A stretch of DNA of 64,000 nt from Sneathiella sp. HT1-7 (lineage in GTDB: Bacteria; Pseudomonadota; Alphaproteobacteria; Sneathiellales; Sneathiellaceae). The stretch lies in contig NZ_JAJFZN010000001.1 in NCBI RefSeq assembly GCF_020731145.1, positions 744,001-808,000 on the forward strand, read 5' to 3'. Position numbers and translations under genes: made by a program. The notes below the pieces were generated by a model. It was not told the DNA's origin, did no database searches, and saw only the letters and a list, made by a program, of their open reading frames with translations. This document shows positions 16,600-26,579 of this stretch, piece after piece. Each line of letters starts with the position of its first letter. Position 1 is the stretch's first letter.

Positions 16600-18093
16600 A
16601 TGAGTGAATTACTGATGGGCGCGGGTTCGTCGCATGGGAACATAACAGAGCTTCAGGAATTCACCGACGAAAATGCAGCTTTTGAGCGGATCACCGCGCT
16701 ATATGAAGAAAACATCACTAAGGTGAAAACCCGCTTCAGCGCGTTTGAGGCCGGGGATAAATCCAGTCCCGCAGACCCCGCCTATTATCCCTATCTCGGC
16801 CTGAGTGTTGAATCCTCCGATATCAATCGCAGCGGCAAACGCTCATATGGCAAGATTGACGCGGCGGGTACCTTTGGCACAACGATAACACAGCCAGAGC
16901 TTTTCGAAAGTTATTACAAGGAGCAGATCCGGCTCATCCTGAAAAATCATCAGCGACCGGTCTACGTCGGCCTCAGTGACCGGCCTATGCCGCTTCCTTT
17001 TGTGATCGAGGCGGCGTCGTCTAATGTCTCGGCCAATGACATGCCTGCGCTGCAGTCGATTTTCACTATGCCTGACCTCGCCAATATTAATGACAGTATC
17101 GCCAACGGAACCTATGTCCCCTTGGACGGGCAGCCCCGCCCCCTCGCACTATTCACAGCAGAGCGAGTGGATTATTCGCTTGCGCGGCTTGCCCATTATA
17201 CCGGTACGATACCGGAGCATTTTCAACGATTTGTGCTGTTCACCAACTACCAGCGTTATGTCGATGAGTTCGTCGAATATGGCAAGAAACAGATCCTTGA
17301 AGGGGAGGAATACCGTGCCTTTGTGGAGCCGGGTAATGTCGTGACGCCAAACCCAAATCTGACGGATGCCTCCCCGACAGGCACCGCGCCAAACCATCTG
17401 CCGCAGATGCCCGCCTATCATCTGCTGGGGGAGAAGCATATGGGGATCACGCTGGTCAATATCGGTGTCGGGCCGTCCAATGCAAAAACGATTACCGATC
17501 ATATTGCAGTGCTTCGACCACATTGCTGGCTAATGGTAGGGCATTGCGGTGGCCTGCGCCATACGCAGCGGCTTGGCGATTTCGTGCTCGCCCATGCCTA
17601 TGTGCGCGAAGATCACGTGCTGGATGAGGATATACACCCCTCCGTTCCGCTGCCCGCCATCGCCGAGATTCAGGTCGCGCTAACCGAAGCGGTCGCACGC
17701 GCCGCTGATGTTACTACCGGTGCCGCGGATATCAAAGAGCATTTCAGGACTGGGACCGTCTACACCACCGACGACCGGGATTGGGAGCTGCGGCACAAGG
17801 AACTTGCCATCCGCTTCAATCAGACACGTGCCATCGCGGTAGACATGGAAAGCGCAACAATCGCCGCCAACGGTTTCCGCTTCCGTGTGCCCTACGGGAC
17901 GCTCCTCTGCGTGTCGGACAAGCCGATCCATGGAGAGATCAAGCTGCCAGGCATGGCCAACAAATTCTACGAAGGGCGCACATCGAAGCATCTGCATATC
18001 GGCATCGATACCCTGCAACAGCTTCGACGGCAGGGCGTGGAAAGTCTCCATTCACGCAAACTGCGCAGCTTTGATGAACCCGCTTTCCGTTAG
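16600..18093 (+). CDS. amn: AMP nucleosidase
   Basis: The 497-residue length fits the Amn family (about 480-500). The N-terminal half is the Amn-specific domain. The C-terminal half is a nucleoside phosphorylase-type fold with HLLGEKHMGITLVNIGVGPSNAKT, GHCGGLRHTQRLGDF and the DMESATIAANGFR substrate-binding segment. It hydrolyses AMP to adenine and ribose 5-phosphate and helps set the adenylate pool. It is divergent from dusC across 114 bases and ends four bases before the convergent hydrolase gene. Confidence 0.93.
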   Translation: MSELLMGAGSSHGNITELQEFTDENAAFERITALYEENITKVKTRFSAFEAGDKSSPADPAYYPYLGLSVESSDINRSGKRSYGKIDAAGTFGTTITQPELFESYYKEQIRLILKNHQRPVYVGLSDRPMPLPFVIEAASSNVSANDMPALQSIFTMPDLANINDSIANGTYVPLDGQPRPLALFTAERVDYSLARLAHYTGTIPEHFQRFVLFTNYQRYVDEFVEYGKKQILEGEEYRAFVEPGNVVTPNPNLTDASPTGTAPNHLPQMPAYHLLGEKHMGITLVNIGVGPSNAKTITDHIAVLRPHCWLMVGHCGGLRHTQRLGDFVLAHAYVREDHVLDEDIHPSVPLPAIAEIQVALTEAVARAADVTTGAADIKEHFRTGTVYTTDDRDWELRHKELAIRFNQTRAIAVDMESATIAANGFRFRVPYGTLLCVSDKPIHGEIKLPGMANKFYEGRTSKHLHIGIDTLQQLRRQGVESLHSRKLRSFDEPAFR

Positions 18094-18096
18094 GGA

Positions 18097-18984
18097 CTAA
18101 CGGTTAGCGGTCAGGTGCGGGATGAGAAGCCCGGCCAAATGTTTACAGAGCGCGGGCGACAGGTCATGCCCCATGCCATCGACCAGCTCCAGCTTCGCAC
18201 CCGGGATCAACCGCGCCGTATCTTCCCCGGCAGCGTAAGGGATGAGCGGATCGTCTTTTCCATGAATAACCAAGGTTGGCGCCGTGACGCCAGGGAGTTC
18301 CGACACCCGCGGGTTAGAGGCCAAGACCGCCGCATATTGCCGCAAATACCCGGCAGGAGCATAGCTGCGTGTGACACAGGCGCGGATATGCCTCTTTAAC
18401 TCTTCTCGATCCCAACGATAACCCGGACTGCCAATCACATCATTGACCTCAAGCCCGAACGCCACCACATCCTCCACACTCTGGCTTGCCGGGGCAGACA
18501 TCAGAACGGAGGTCGCCGCCGGTGTGGACGGTGGCAGGTGGCGGTTTCCGCTCGATGACATGATGGAGGTGAGAGAGCGAAGTCTTTCAGGGTAAAAAAT
18601 TGCCATCAACTGCGCGATCATACCCCCCATCGACATGCCAACAATATGTGCATTGTCAATCCCGAGGCCGTCCATCATTCCGGCAAGATCGGCCGCCATA
18701 TCGCTCAGATGATAAGGAACCGTGGGCGCGTTCCCTGCCTGGAGCTGCTGCATGATACCCGCCATATCGGGCAGGCCCTTTTCATCAAGTTTCTGGGAGA
18801 GGCCGATATCCCGGTTATCAAAACGGATGACCTGGAAGTTTTCTGCAGCAATCGCCTTGCAAAAGGCGTTCGGCCAGTCAATCAGCTGAAACCCAAGCCC
18901 GGCAATCAAAATTACCGTCGGATCGGATGGCACCCCAAAGGTTTCATATTCTAGAGAGAGATTATTACTGATCAGCTTGGCCAT
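18097..18984 (-). CDS. Alpha/beta hydrolase
   Basis: The 295-residue protein has the alpha/beta-hydrolase fold with an oxyanion segment near LIAGLGFQLIDWP, a GMSMGG nucleophile elbow (serine in GxSxG), an acid in the GKDDPLIP segment and the histidine in DGMGHDLSP. The substrate cannot be predicted; the family includes esterases, haloperoxidase-like proteins and C-C bond hydrolases. It lies downstream of trxA but is separated from it by a strong bidirectional terminator, so it probably has its own promoter. Confidence 0.87.
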   Translation of the reverse strand: MAKLISNNLSLEYETFGVPSDPTVILIAGLGFQLIDWPNAFCKAIAAENFQVIRFDNRDIGLSQKLDEKGLPDMAGIMQQLQAGNAPTVPYHLSDMAADLAGMMDGLGIDNAHIVGMSMGGMIAQLMAIFYPERLRSLTSIMSSSGNRHLPPSTPAATSVLMSAPASQSVEDVVAFGLEVNDVIGSPGYRWDREELKRHIRACVTRSYAPAGYLRQYAAVLASNPRVSELPGVTAPTLVIHGKDDPLIPYAAGEDTARLIPGAKLELVDGMGHDLSPALCKHLAGLLIPHLTANR

Positions 18985-19006
18985 CCGGCTTTCCTTCTAT
19001 TTCAAG

Positions 19007-19037
19007 AAAAAAGCGGGCCCGAAAGCCCGCCTTTTTT
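19007..19037 (-). terminator. Bidirectional intrinsic terminator after trxA
   Basis: A GCGGGC/GCCCGC stem (19013-19018 with 19025-19030) has a six-base loop and is flanked by an A-run on one side and a T-run on the other. It works as a terminator for trxA on the minus strand and could also stop plus-strand reads. Confidence 0.85.
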
Positions 19038-19054
19038 AGTTCTGATTTTTCCAA

Positions 19055-19375
19055 TCAGCCTGCTGACTTGATCCAGTCTTCAATGGCGCTTTTTGGAGAG
19101 GCGCCGACTTTCGTCGCGGCGATCTGGCCGTCCTTGAACAGCATCAGAGTCGGAATACCGCGCACACCATATTTTGTCGGTGTATTCGGGTTTTCATCGA
19201 TATTGACTTTGGCAATCTTCAAATCGCCGCCCATTTCCTGGGAGATTTCGTCAAGGGCCGGGGCAATCTGTTTACAAGGACCGCACCATTCGGCCCAGAA
19301 ATCGACCAACACCAGGCCGGAACTATCTAGGACATCTTCTTTAAAAGAAGCGTCGGTGACTTTCGTAGTGGTCAT
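19055..19375 (-). CDS. trxA: Thioredoxin 1
   Basis: The 106-residue protein has the classic [13 protein letters not shown] active site and the cis-proline segment [11 protein letters not shown]. It is a cytoplasmic disulfide reductase for ribonucleotide reductase and other targets, kept reduced by thioredoxin reductase. The length is standard. It follows addA by 105 bases on the same strand, a common alphaproteobacterial order, but has a promoter-like sequence of its own. Confidence 0.97.
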   Translation of the reverse strand: MTTTKVTDASFKEDVLDSSGLVLVDFWAEWCGPCKQIAPALDEISQEMGGDLKIAKVNIDENPNTPTKYGVRGIPTLMLFKDGQIAATKVGASPKSAIEDWIKSAG

Positions 19376-19440
19376 AGTATCCTCATTTCAGGCAAAAAAT
19401 TAAAAGCTCTCCGGCACCCCGGCGGAAACTTCTTGTCTCT

Positions 19441-19470
19441 ATAATTACGTATCGCCTATTGCAACGTCAA
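19441..19470 (-). promoter_or_regulatory. Candidate trxA promoter
   Basis: On the minus strand TTGACG (19465-19470) is followed after 18 bases by AATTAT (19441-19446), about 65 bases before the trxA start. The -35 match is good and the -10 match moderate. Confidence 0.4.
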
Positions 19471-19480
19471 GTAACCTTGA

Positions 19481-22400
19481 TCACAAAAGCGCATCCGGCA
19501 GTTCCATGAGGTGCGGTCCCTCCGTCCAGAGAAGCGCACATTTCACCGCTTTTCCGGGATACATCCCGCTAAGTGCGCGGCGATAGAGGGACATCTGCCT
19601 TATATATAAGGCAGGAACCGCGCTGATTTCCTGAGGTGACGGGCGATTTGTCTTGTAATCGATGACAAGAATTTCCTCATCGCCGATCAACAGCCGGTCA
19701 ATCTGCCCAGAGAGAACCCGCCCCTCGATCACGCCGCTGATGGGGACTTCCGCCTGACTACCCGGTCCAAATATTGCGGAAAAATCAGGATCATTGATCA
19801 CAGCGAGGGTTTCTTGCAGGATTTCCGCCTGACGATCCTCATCCAATCCGTGGATCGGGCGTGAAAGCCAGGCTTTCGCCGCCCGCTCCCGCGCGGCCAG
19901 ATCAATTGACGGCAAAGTTTCCAGTAGCCTATGCACAAGAAGACCCCGATGGAACCGCCGACCGTCATCCAGCCCGAGCGGGGAAGACGCCATCGTCTCA
20001 TCCTCATCGCGCGACGGTACGAGCGGTCGGGGTGGGCTTGGTTCGTCTGGCGCAGGTCGCGAAATCCATTCTGGGAGTGGCGCCAGTGGAATCGGTACCA
20101 CCTCAGTCGTTTCCGCTCTTTCCGTTACTGTCCCGCTCGACCAGCGGCGCGCCACCTCGCCCCAAGGCAGTTTTACTTCTTCAACCCCTTCGCCGAAAGC
20201 CGGATCGATCAACTCATACCAGCAATCGGCGGGTCTTTTTTTCTTACCTTCCCAACCGCAGATATAGAGACGATCCTCGGCCCGGGTGAGCGCAACATAG
20301 AGGAGCCGCTTTTTCTCTTCGAGCTGCCGCTCTTTCGAAAGTTCCCGCATGCGCGCGGTCAACGCATCGTCATTGTCCGTCTTCACCGGCCAAAGCGGAA
20401 AAGGCGCCTCCTCCTCCGTCCAGAAGATTGCGGGCTGTGCGCGTGTGCCTTGGCAAGTATCGGGTAGAAAGACAATCGGTGCCTGCAATCCCTTTGATCC
20501 ATGCACAGTCAGCACACGCACCTCATTGCGGCCCTGCTCCATATCGCGTTTAACCTCTGACGCGCCCGCGTCGATCCAATGCAGAAAGCTCTGTAGGGAA
20601 CTCGCCTCCGTCCGTTGGAAATTAAGCGCGAGGGAGAGAAACTCCTCAATCGGGTCTGCTGCCTCCTGACCGAGACGGCCAAGCAGTTTCTTTCGTCCGC
20701 CAAGGCGGCCGAGAATATCGGCGAAGAATTCATAAACGGGCACAAAATCCGCGCGTGCCAGCAACTCACTGAGGAATGTCCGTGCCTGATCAAACAAGGG
20801 CAAGCCCGTTTTGTTATCGCGAAGAGCGCGCCACAGACTGCCTTTGCGGCCATAGGCAAGCTCGAAAAGCTGGTTGTCATCACAACCCACGAAGGGGCTT
20901 TTCAGGATCACAGCGAGATTGAGGTCATCTTCGGGAAGCAGCACAAAACGCGCGAGCGCCAGCAGGTCCATCACCGCAAGCTGTTCTGTCAGCACCATCC
21001 GGTCAGTACCCGCAACAGGAATTTCCGCCGTTTTAAGCGCCCGCACCACATGTCCAAAGAAGACATTCCGGCTCTGAACGAGGATCATTATATCCTTAGG
21101 CGCGATTGCGCGTCCGGTCGCGCTCAATATTTCTCCGGTGTCGAGCCAGGCTTTAATCTGCAAAGCAATATTCTTGGCAAGTTCCGCCGCAGGATTCTGG
21201 TCGAGGTTCTGCGCCATCGGCATTTCCCAGGGATCGGCCGCATCGATTTCCGGTGGCTTTACTGTTGGCCAGATTTCCACAAGCCCCGCCGCGCCTGCAC
21301 GGCGAACCAGATGCTTGACCATATCGCCCGACGCGGTCAGTCCTTTGCGTGCTTCTTCCGCCTCAAATACCCGATCCACTAGATCGAGAACACTCTCCGT
21401 TGAGCGGAAGGAAAGATCGAGCGGGACATTCCGCCAGTCTTTCTTCGCCGCGCGAGCACGTTCTTCGAACTGGCGGCGCATCACATCAAATGTAGCGGGG
21501 TCCGCCCCCTGAAACGAATAAATCGACTGTTTTTCATCGCCCACAACGAAGAGCGTTCGTTCGGTGGGGACCGCGCCATCGCCGGAGAAAAACTCCTCCG
21601 CCAGCGCGGCGATGACCTGCCATTGCGCCGCACTCGTATCCTGCGCCTCATCGACGAGGATATGCTCTATGCCGCCGTCCAGCTTATACATAACCCAGGG
21701 CGCGACGCCGTCACCGGTCAGTAAATCGCGGGTTTTTAAAATGAGGTCATCATAATCGAGCCGCCCACGATGGGTTTTTTCCGCTTCATATCGGTCAATC
21801 AGCGCGAGGCCCAGCCGGATCAGGGCAGATGTTGAGGTCAGAACCCGCGCCTTCCGGACCGTCTCCAGCACCTTTTGAAGCCGCTCTGCCTCTTCGAGCA
21901 TGACATCAAGGATTTCGGGCATGGCGTCAACGACAGCTTTGGTCGCAAGCTTAGAAAAGATTTTCCCATCATTCGTAAAAAATGCAGAGACGTATTCGTC
22001 AAAAAGCGCAGTACGTCGATCAGGCTGGAGGAGCCATGGCGCCATCTTTTCTGCTTTCTTAACATCTGAAACAGTGCCCATCAGCAGGCGGTCCACCGCG
22101 CGTCGAAGCGCAGGACCGTCAAAGGTTGTCTCCCGGCAAGCGCGGGCGATGATATGCTCTTCCGTCAACTCCGGATCGATACCGATCCTGCCCGCCAGCG
22201 CCCTGATCACCCCGTTGGGCCCGCCATACTCCGCGCGCAGGCGCAGTAGTTGACTGCGCTTACCCCCGAGATCTTTTAGAAGCTTGGAAAACCCCTCTTC
22301 ATTGACCTTTTCACTCAACAGCCGCAAAGCCGCACCGAGAGCGGCATTTTCTGGTTGCTGGCATTCGAGCAATGTCTCATCGCGGGCAATCTGCATGATT

Positions 22401-22870
22401 TCCCCGGCGCTTCGCTCATCCATCACTTCGAAATTGGGTGACAACCGCGCCTCCAGCGGAAACCGACCAAGGACGGATTCGCAGAAAGAATGGATGGTCT
22501 GTATTTTCAAACCGCCCGGCGCATCCAACACGCTTGCAAACAGTCGCCGTGCCCAGATTGCCTCGCCGTCTGTTGCAGGCCGGCCCATTAGATCATAGAG
22601 GCTTTCGGCAAGGCGGGCATCGTCCATCACCGACCAACTGCCGAGCGTGGCATTCAGCCGGTTTGCCATTTCCGCCGCCGCTGCCTTGGTGAAGGTAATA
22701 CAGAGTATTTTTTCGGGGGGCGTACCCGCCAGCATCAGCCGCAAGCTCCGCTCCACCAACACCCGTGTCTTGCCCGACCCGGCGGATGCAGAAACCCAAA
22801 CCGACTTATCCGGATCGGCCGCCTGTTTCTGCCGCGCTATGCCATTGTCAACAAGGTCAGTTAAGCTCAT
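19481..22870 (-). CDS. addA: Double-strand break repair helicase AddA
   Basis: The 1129-residue protein begins with a UvrD-type helicase: Walker A ASAGSGKT (residues 28-35), ITFTKAAAAEMANRL, Walker B HILVDEAQDTS and the VLTVHGSKGLQAP motif. It ends with a RecB-family nuclease domain containing GQIDRLL, VIDYKTNRP and YIRQMSLYRRAL. AddA with AddB resects broken ends to load RecA, replacing RecBCD in this lineage. The correct start is the ATG at 22870, which overlaps the addB stop as ATGA; an upstream start would add eight residues inside addB. Confidence 0.96.
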   Translation of the reverse strand: MSLTDLVDNGIARQKQAADPDKSVWVSASAGSGKTRVLVERSLRLMLAGTPPEKILCITFTKAAAAEMANRLNATLGSWSVMDDARLAESLYDLMGRPATDGEAIWARRLFASVLDAPGGLKIQTIHSFCESVLGRFPLEARLSPNFEVMDERSAGEIMQIARDETLLECQQPENAALGAALRLLSEKVNEEGFSKLLKDLGGKRSQLLRLRAEYGGPNGVIRALAGRIGIDPELTEEHIIARACRETTFDGPALRRAVDRLLMGTVSDVKKAEKMAPWLLQPDRRTALFDEYVSAFFTNDGKIFSKLATKAVVDAMPEILDVMLEEAERLQKVLETVRKARVLTSTSALIRLGLALIDRYEAEKTHRGRLDYDDLILKTRDLLTGDGVAPWVMYKLDGGIEHILVDEAQDTSAAQWQVIAALAEEFFSGDGAVPTERTLFVVGDEKQSIYSFQGADPATFDVMRRQFEERARAAKKDWRNVPLDLSFRSTESVLDLVDRVFEAEEARKGLTASGDMVKHLVRRAGAAGLVEIWPTVKPPEIDAADPWEMPMAQNLDQNPAAELAKNIALQIKAWLDTGEILSATGRAIAPKDIMILVQSRNVFFGHVVRALKTAEIPVAGTDRMVLTEQLAVMDLLALARFVLLPEDDLNLAVILKSPFVGCDDNQLFELAYGRKGSLWRALRDNKTGLPLFDQARTFLSELLARADFVPVYEFFADILGRLGGRKKLLGRLGQEAADPIEEFLSLALNFQRTEASSLQSFLHWIDAGASEVKRDMEQGRNEVRVLTVHGSKGLQAPIVFLPDTCQGTRAQPAIFWTEEEAPFPLWPVKTDNDDALTARMRELSKERQLEEKKRLLYVALTRAEDRLYICGWEGKKKRPADCWYELIDPAFGEGVEEVKLPWGEVARRWSSGTVTERAETTEVVPIPLAPLPEWISRPAPDEPSPPRPLVPSRDEDETMASSPLGLDDGRRFHRGLLVHRLLETLPSIDLAARERAAKAWLSRPIHGLDEDRQAEILQETLAVINDPDFSAIFGPGSQAEVPISGVIEGRVLSGQIDRLLIGDEEILVIDYKTNRPSPQEISAVPALYIRQMSLYRRALSGMYPGKAVKCALLWTEGPHLMELPDALL

Positions 22871-25851
22871 TCCGCATCCTCCCCGCTCGACCATTCCTTG
22901 ACCCGGGCGAGATGCTCATAGTCATTGAAGCGATAAGGCAGGTCCGGGCGCGGACAACTTAAATATGGCGTCGCCTGCCGGTCGAACTGCGCGATAAGGC
23001 GCAGCAGCCCTTCATAAGCCTCTTCCGCCAGCGTTTCCGGCGGTGGCGTTTTCTTGCCCCCCGCGGTACGGAATTCACCCGCCGGATCACCACCGCTTAA
23101 CCGGACATAGGCAAGCTCCTCGACCGGAGCGGGGGTAATCTTTGTGAAACCACCCCTGGCCAGCATCGCCGCCTCCAGCGCGAGCTGCGGCGCAACGCCG
23201 GTCTCCACTTCGGTGATCGAAGGCGGCGCACCCGTTTTATAGTCAAGAATGGAGAGCGTGCCCTCTGCCTCCAATATATCAATCCGGTCAGCGGTCCCGC
23301 TCAAAACGAATTTCGCATGGGGCGCGGGGATATCTATCTGCCCCTTAACCTCTGTTTCCAACGTTCGAAACTTCTTGCGTCGTGCCGTCTCGAAATCAAC
23401 AAACCAGTCGGCAACCCGCTCGAACCGTGGCCACCAGAACGCCCAGACGGCTGGATAGGACAGCACATCACCGAAAGCCGCCCGACCAAAATCCAGAAGC
23501 TTTTCACGGGCATCAGGGGGAAGCTGCACCGGGTAATAGTTGATAAACTCCTCCAGCGCGGCATGAATAAACGTGCCCTTATCGGCCGCTGACGGATCAG
23601 TTGAAATGTCATCGAGTGGAGAAAGCTTCAGGATCTGTTCAGCGAAGATGGAGTAAGGGTCCTTGATCCATTTCTCGATCCGTGTCACCGAGAGACGGCG
23701 CGGACGCGCATCAACCGGCGGTGTGGGACGGGGCGCGAGAACCGGTTGTACTTCCATAGGTTGGTCGAGCTGTTGTTGCCAATCAAAAACTGATCGTGCG
23801 CCGTCTGTATCCAGCGTCAGATCAAACTTCTTCAGAAAAGTTTCCAGCCGAAGCAGCCAGCGGGAGGGAACTGTCGGCGTGCCATCGATTTTCGCCGCGC
23901 GCGTCATTACCACTTCGGCGGCACCAAAGGCCTGCTGAAAGTCATGAGCAGAAAGTCCAATCTTCTGTTCCGGCAGGGGGAGGCCGAATTTTTCCCGCAT
24001 CGGCCGACTCATCCAGGGATCATTTCCGGCGTCAGGGGGCCAGCTTCCCTCATTCAGCCCGCCCAGAATTACCAGATCGGCGCGCCCAAGCCGCCCTTCT
24101 ATCGGACCCCAAATCTGCAGGCGCGGGTGCAGGCCATATTGCGGGCGGACCATGCGCCCGCGCATCAAGTTGTCGAGAAGCTCGGGCCAACTTGTCGGAT
24201 CAAACGCATCGATCACATCAGCGGCACGCATGAGTTCCGACAGAAAAGACGCCGCGGCATCCCCGAAATTACCGCGCCAGAGCGCTGAGCTTTCCGTCTC
24301 CGCCGGGGTTGAGAGATTTTCCGCGAATTTAATAAAGAACTTCAGGAACTCTGCAAAATCAACTTCGCCATATCTGATCATTTCCTCAAGCGGAGCAGCA
24401 AGATTTGTCAGATCCTGAAACCAGTGTTTGACACTTTCCTCTGCCTCGCTCATGGAAAGCGCTCTTGCGATACCCTCAAAACCGGAGGCCGGACGCGGTC
24501 CGCGCAACGTAGCCAGTTCCAATGCGCGGACATGGCGGCGAAATATTTCCGGCGCGATGCCCCCGGACGCGAGCGGATGCTTGAGCGCAGCGAGCAACGC
24601 GACCGGTTCCGCCTCGCTTTCGATCAGTCGGGCAAGCAGGCGCAGAAAGACGCCGGGCGGCGATTGATCGAGGCTGATACCCGCGCTGTCGTCCACATCA
24701 ATGTTCCAGCGGCGCAATTCCGCCCCCACCCGTCGGGAAAGATCGCGATCCGGGGTGATTAAGACGGCCGTTTTGCCATCCGTTTCCAGCGCTTCGCGCA
24801 TCAGAAGGGCAATGGATTGTGCCTCTCCTTGAGCGTCCAGACAGTCGAGCTGCCGGATACCATCAAGAGCGGTCTCTTCGGGAGTCGCTGCCTGCTGCCA
24901 TTGATCACTGGTCGCGGCGGGTCGCAGCGCTTCTGCGAGCAATGCCGAGCGCGCCGAGGGGGAGGAGAGGAATTCCGCATCGATGAGATCTTCAACCTCC
25001 TCCCGCGAGATACCAAACTTATCCAAAAGCAGGGAGAGGCCGTGCTGCGGATGGGTCGGATCACGGCGCAAAACCTGCCAACTTTCCGCATCCAGATGGC
25101 GATCCAGCCCGGGCAGGATAACAGTTCCATTTGGCAGCTCGGCCACGGTTTTGAGCAAAAGCGCCGTCGCCGGTATGGAACCGGTGGAGCCCACTGCATA
25201 AACCGGCGCTGTAGGCGGGTTTTCCTGCCAATGTTCAACCTGCGCCCGGAGCAGCAAGTCCCGCCGCAGTGCCGGATCGATTGCGCCTTCCGCGGCAAGG
25301 ATCGCGGGCCAGTTCAGGCTGAGGATTTCAAGGAATTCAAGCGTGACCTGCCAATGGGTGGCATATTCAGCCGGGACCAGTTTCTTAAGATCCGCAAGAT
25401 CCAACCCTTCCGTTTGTACCTGATCAAGAAAACGGGCGAGCGCTGAGGCAAGGCCCGCCGCCTCCGCGATCCCGCCTGCATGATCGCCACGCGCTTGGAT
25501 CAGACGACTCAAGAGCAGCTGACGCCGTAAAGGGTCAATCGCAGGAGGCAGGGACAGCAGCTTTTCACCTGCCCCGCCGATGCCGATATCGCTTTCAAGC
25601 AGCAACTCATCTTCTTCCACGTCACCGATGGGGCGCATGCGCGGAAGCATTAGGGGTTTGCCCGCCGTCTCCCGCAGGAACGCGCTTTGCAATGCGCGCG
25701 CCGCGCGCCGCGTGGTCGTCAGAATAGTAATTTCACTAAGGGATTGACCATTGGCGCCGTGACGCCGCAATAATTCTCTCGCCAGAACATCTACAAAGGA
25801 ATATTCCGGCGGAATATTGAGAACCTGCGGAGATTTCCTAATCTCCGTCAT
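22867..25851 (-). CDS. addB: Double-strand break repair protein AddB
   Basis: The 994-residue protein is the partner of AddA. It has a helicase-like N-terminal part with a degenerate nucleotide site (ITILTTTRRAARALQSAFLRE), as usual for alphaproteobacterial AddB, and a C-terminal PD-(D/E)XK nuclease domain with SGTADRIDIL and ILDYKTGAPPS followed by QLALEAAML. It overlaps murU by four bases at its start (ATGA) and addA by four bases at its end, so all three are translationally coupled. Confidence 0.94.
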   Translation of the reverse strand: MTEIRKSPQVLNIPPEYSFVDVLARELLRRHGANGQSLSEITILTTTRRAARALQSAFLRETAGKPLMLPRMRPIGDVEEDELLLESDIGIGGAGEKLLSLPPAIDPLRRQLLLSRLIQARGDHAGGIAEAAGLASALARFLDQVQTEGLDLADLKKLVPAEYATHWQVTLEFLEILSLNWPAILAAEGAIDPALRRDLLLRAQVEHWQENPPTAPVYAVGSTGSIPATALLLKTVAELPNGTVILPGLDRHLDAESWQVLRRDPTHPQHGLSLLLDKFGISREEVEDLIDAEFLSSPSARSALLAEALRPAATSDQWQQAATPEETALDGIRQLDCLDAQGEAQSIALLMREALETDGKTAVLITPDRDLSRRVGAELRRWNIDVDDSAGISLDQSPPGVFLRLLARLIESEAEPVALLAALKHPLASGGIAPEIFRRHVRALELATLRGPRPASGFEGIARALSMSEAEESVKHWFQDLTNLAAPLEEMIRYGEVDFAEFLKFFIKFAENLSTPAETESSALWRGNFGDAAASFLSELMRAADVIDAFDPTSWPELLDNLMRGRMVRPQYGLHPRLQIWGPIEGRLGRADLVILGGLNEGSWPPDAGNDPWMSRPMREKFGLPLPEQKIGLSAHDFQQAFGAAEVVMTRAAKIDGTPTVPSRWLLRLETFLKKFDLTLDTDGARSVFDWQQQLDQPMEVQPVLAPRPTPPVDARPRRLSVTRIEKWIKDPYSIFAEQILKLSPLDDISTDPSAADKGTFIHAALEEFINYYPVQLPPDAREKLLDFGRAAFGDVLSYPAVWAFWWPRFERVADWFVDFETARRKKFRTLETEVKGQIDIPAPHAKFVLSGTADRIDILEAEGTLSILDYKTGAPPSITEVETGVAPQLALEAAMLARGGFTKITPAPVEELAYVRLSGGDPAGEFRTAGGKKTPPPETLAEEAYEGLLRLIAQFDRQATPYLSCPRPDLPYRFNDYEHLARVKEWSSGEDAE

Positions 25852-26579
25852 CGTAGCGCTTCGATCTTTTCACCCGCCTCGATAACAGCATCGGGCGTAC
25901 CCACATGCAACCAGTGGCCTTCATGCAGGAGACCATAAAGCCGTCCGTTCGCAAGTGCCTTGTCATAAAGTAGGTTAAGGGAAAAGGCCCCGTCGGGCGT
26001 ATCGTCGAAAAGCACCGGGTTCAAAATCTGAACTCCTGTAAAGAGATAGGGCGCGCCTTCCCCTTGCGTGCGGCGGGTCAGCCGACCATCCGAACCCAGA
26101 TGAAAATCGCCTTTTCCCGCATATCCGACGGCCGTTTCCACCGGATGCAACAACAATAATGCATCCATTTTTTCACTGTCCCACAAATCATGCATTTTAA
26201 GCAGCGAGCTCGCGCCCGAATCTAGAACAATAACATCGGAATTTAGAACGAAGAACGGGCTGGCCCCCAGAAGCGGCAATGCTTTTTTGACCCCGCCGCC
26301 CGTCTCAAGCAGCACGGCCGTTTCATCGGAGACAGCGATTTCCAAATCGGTAACCGCGCCAACATATTCGGATATCTGTCCGGCCAGATGATGCTTGTTC
26401 ACCACAACGGAGCGAATGCCGGCGCAGCGCAAAAGGTCAAAGCAATAATCGATCAGTGCCTGCCCTGCGACCTTTACCAGCGGTTTCGGCGTAACATCTG
26501 TAATCGGGCGAAGGCGGGTGCCGAGCCCGGCCGACAGAATCATCACGCGCATATCCGGAAGATTGGGTAAATCCGTCAC
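25848..26579 (-). CDS. murU: N-acetylmuramate alpha-1-phosphate uridylyltransferase (MurU-like)
   Basis: The 243-residue nucleotidyltransferase begins with the sugar-nucleotide signature ILSAGLGTRLRPITDVTPKPL and has an LNSDVIV metal-binding Asp. Next to an AmgK-type kinase the best reading is MurU, which turns MurNAc 1-phosphate and UTP into UDP-MurNAc in peptidoglycan recycling, bypassing fosfomycin-sensitive de novo synthesis. Function is inferred from family plus pairing. The start is GTG at 26579, overlapping the kinase stop as GTGA, with GAGGGGAAA just upstream. Confidence 0.86.
   Translation of the reverse strand: MTDLPNLPDMRVMILSAGLGTRLRPITDVTPKPLVKVAGQALIDYCFDLLRCAGIRSVVVNKHHLAGQISEYVGAVTDLEIAVSDETAVLLETGGGVKKALPLLGASPFFVLNSDVIVLDSGASSLLKMHDLWDSEKMDALLLLHPVETAVGYAGKGDFHLGSDGRLTRRTQGEGAPYLFTGVQILNPVLFDDTPDGAFSLNLLYDKALANGRLYGLLHEGHWLHVGTPDAVIEAGEKIEALR

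Noticed and set aside
20615-21382. A 255-codon open frame antisense to addA
   Set aside because: It lies wholly within addA, whose helicase and nuclease motifs are intact on the other strand.
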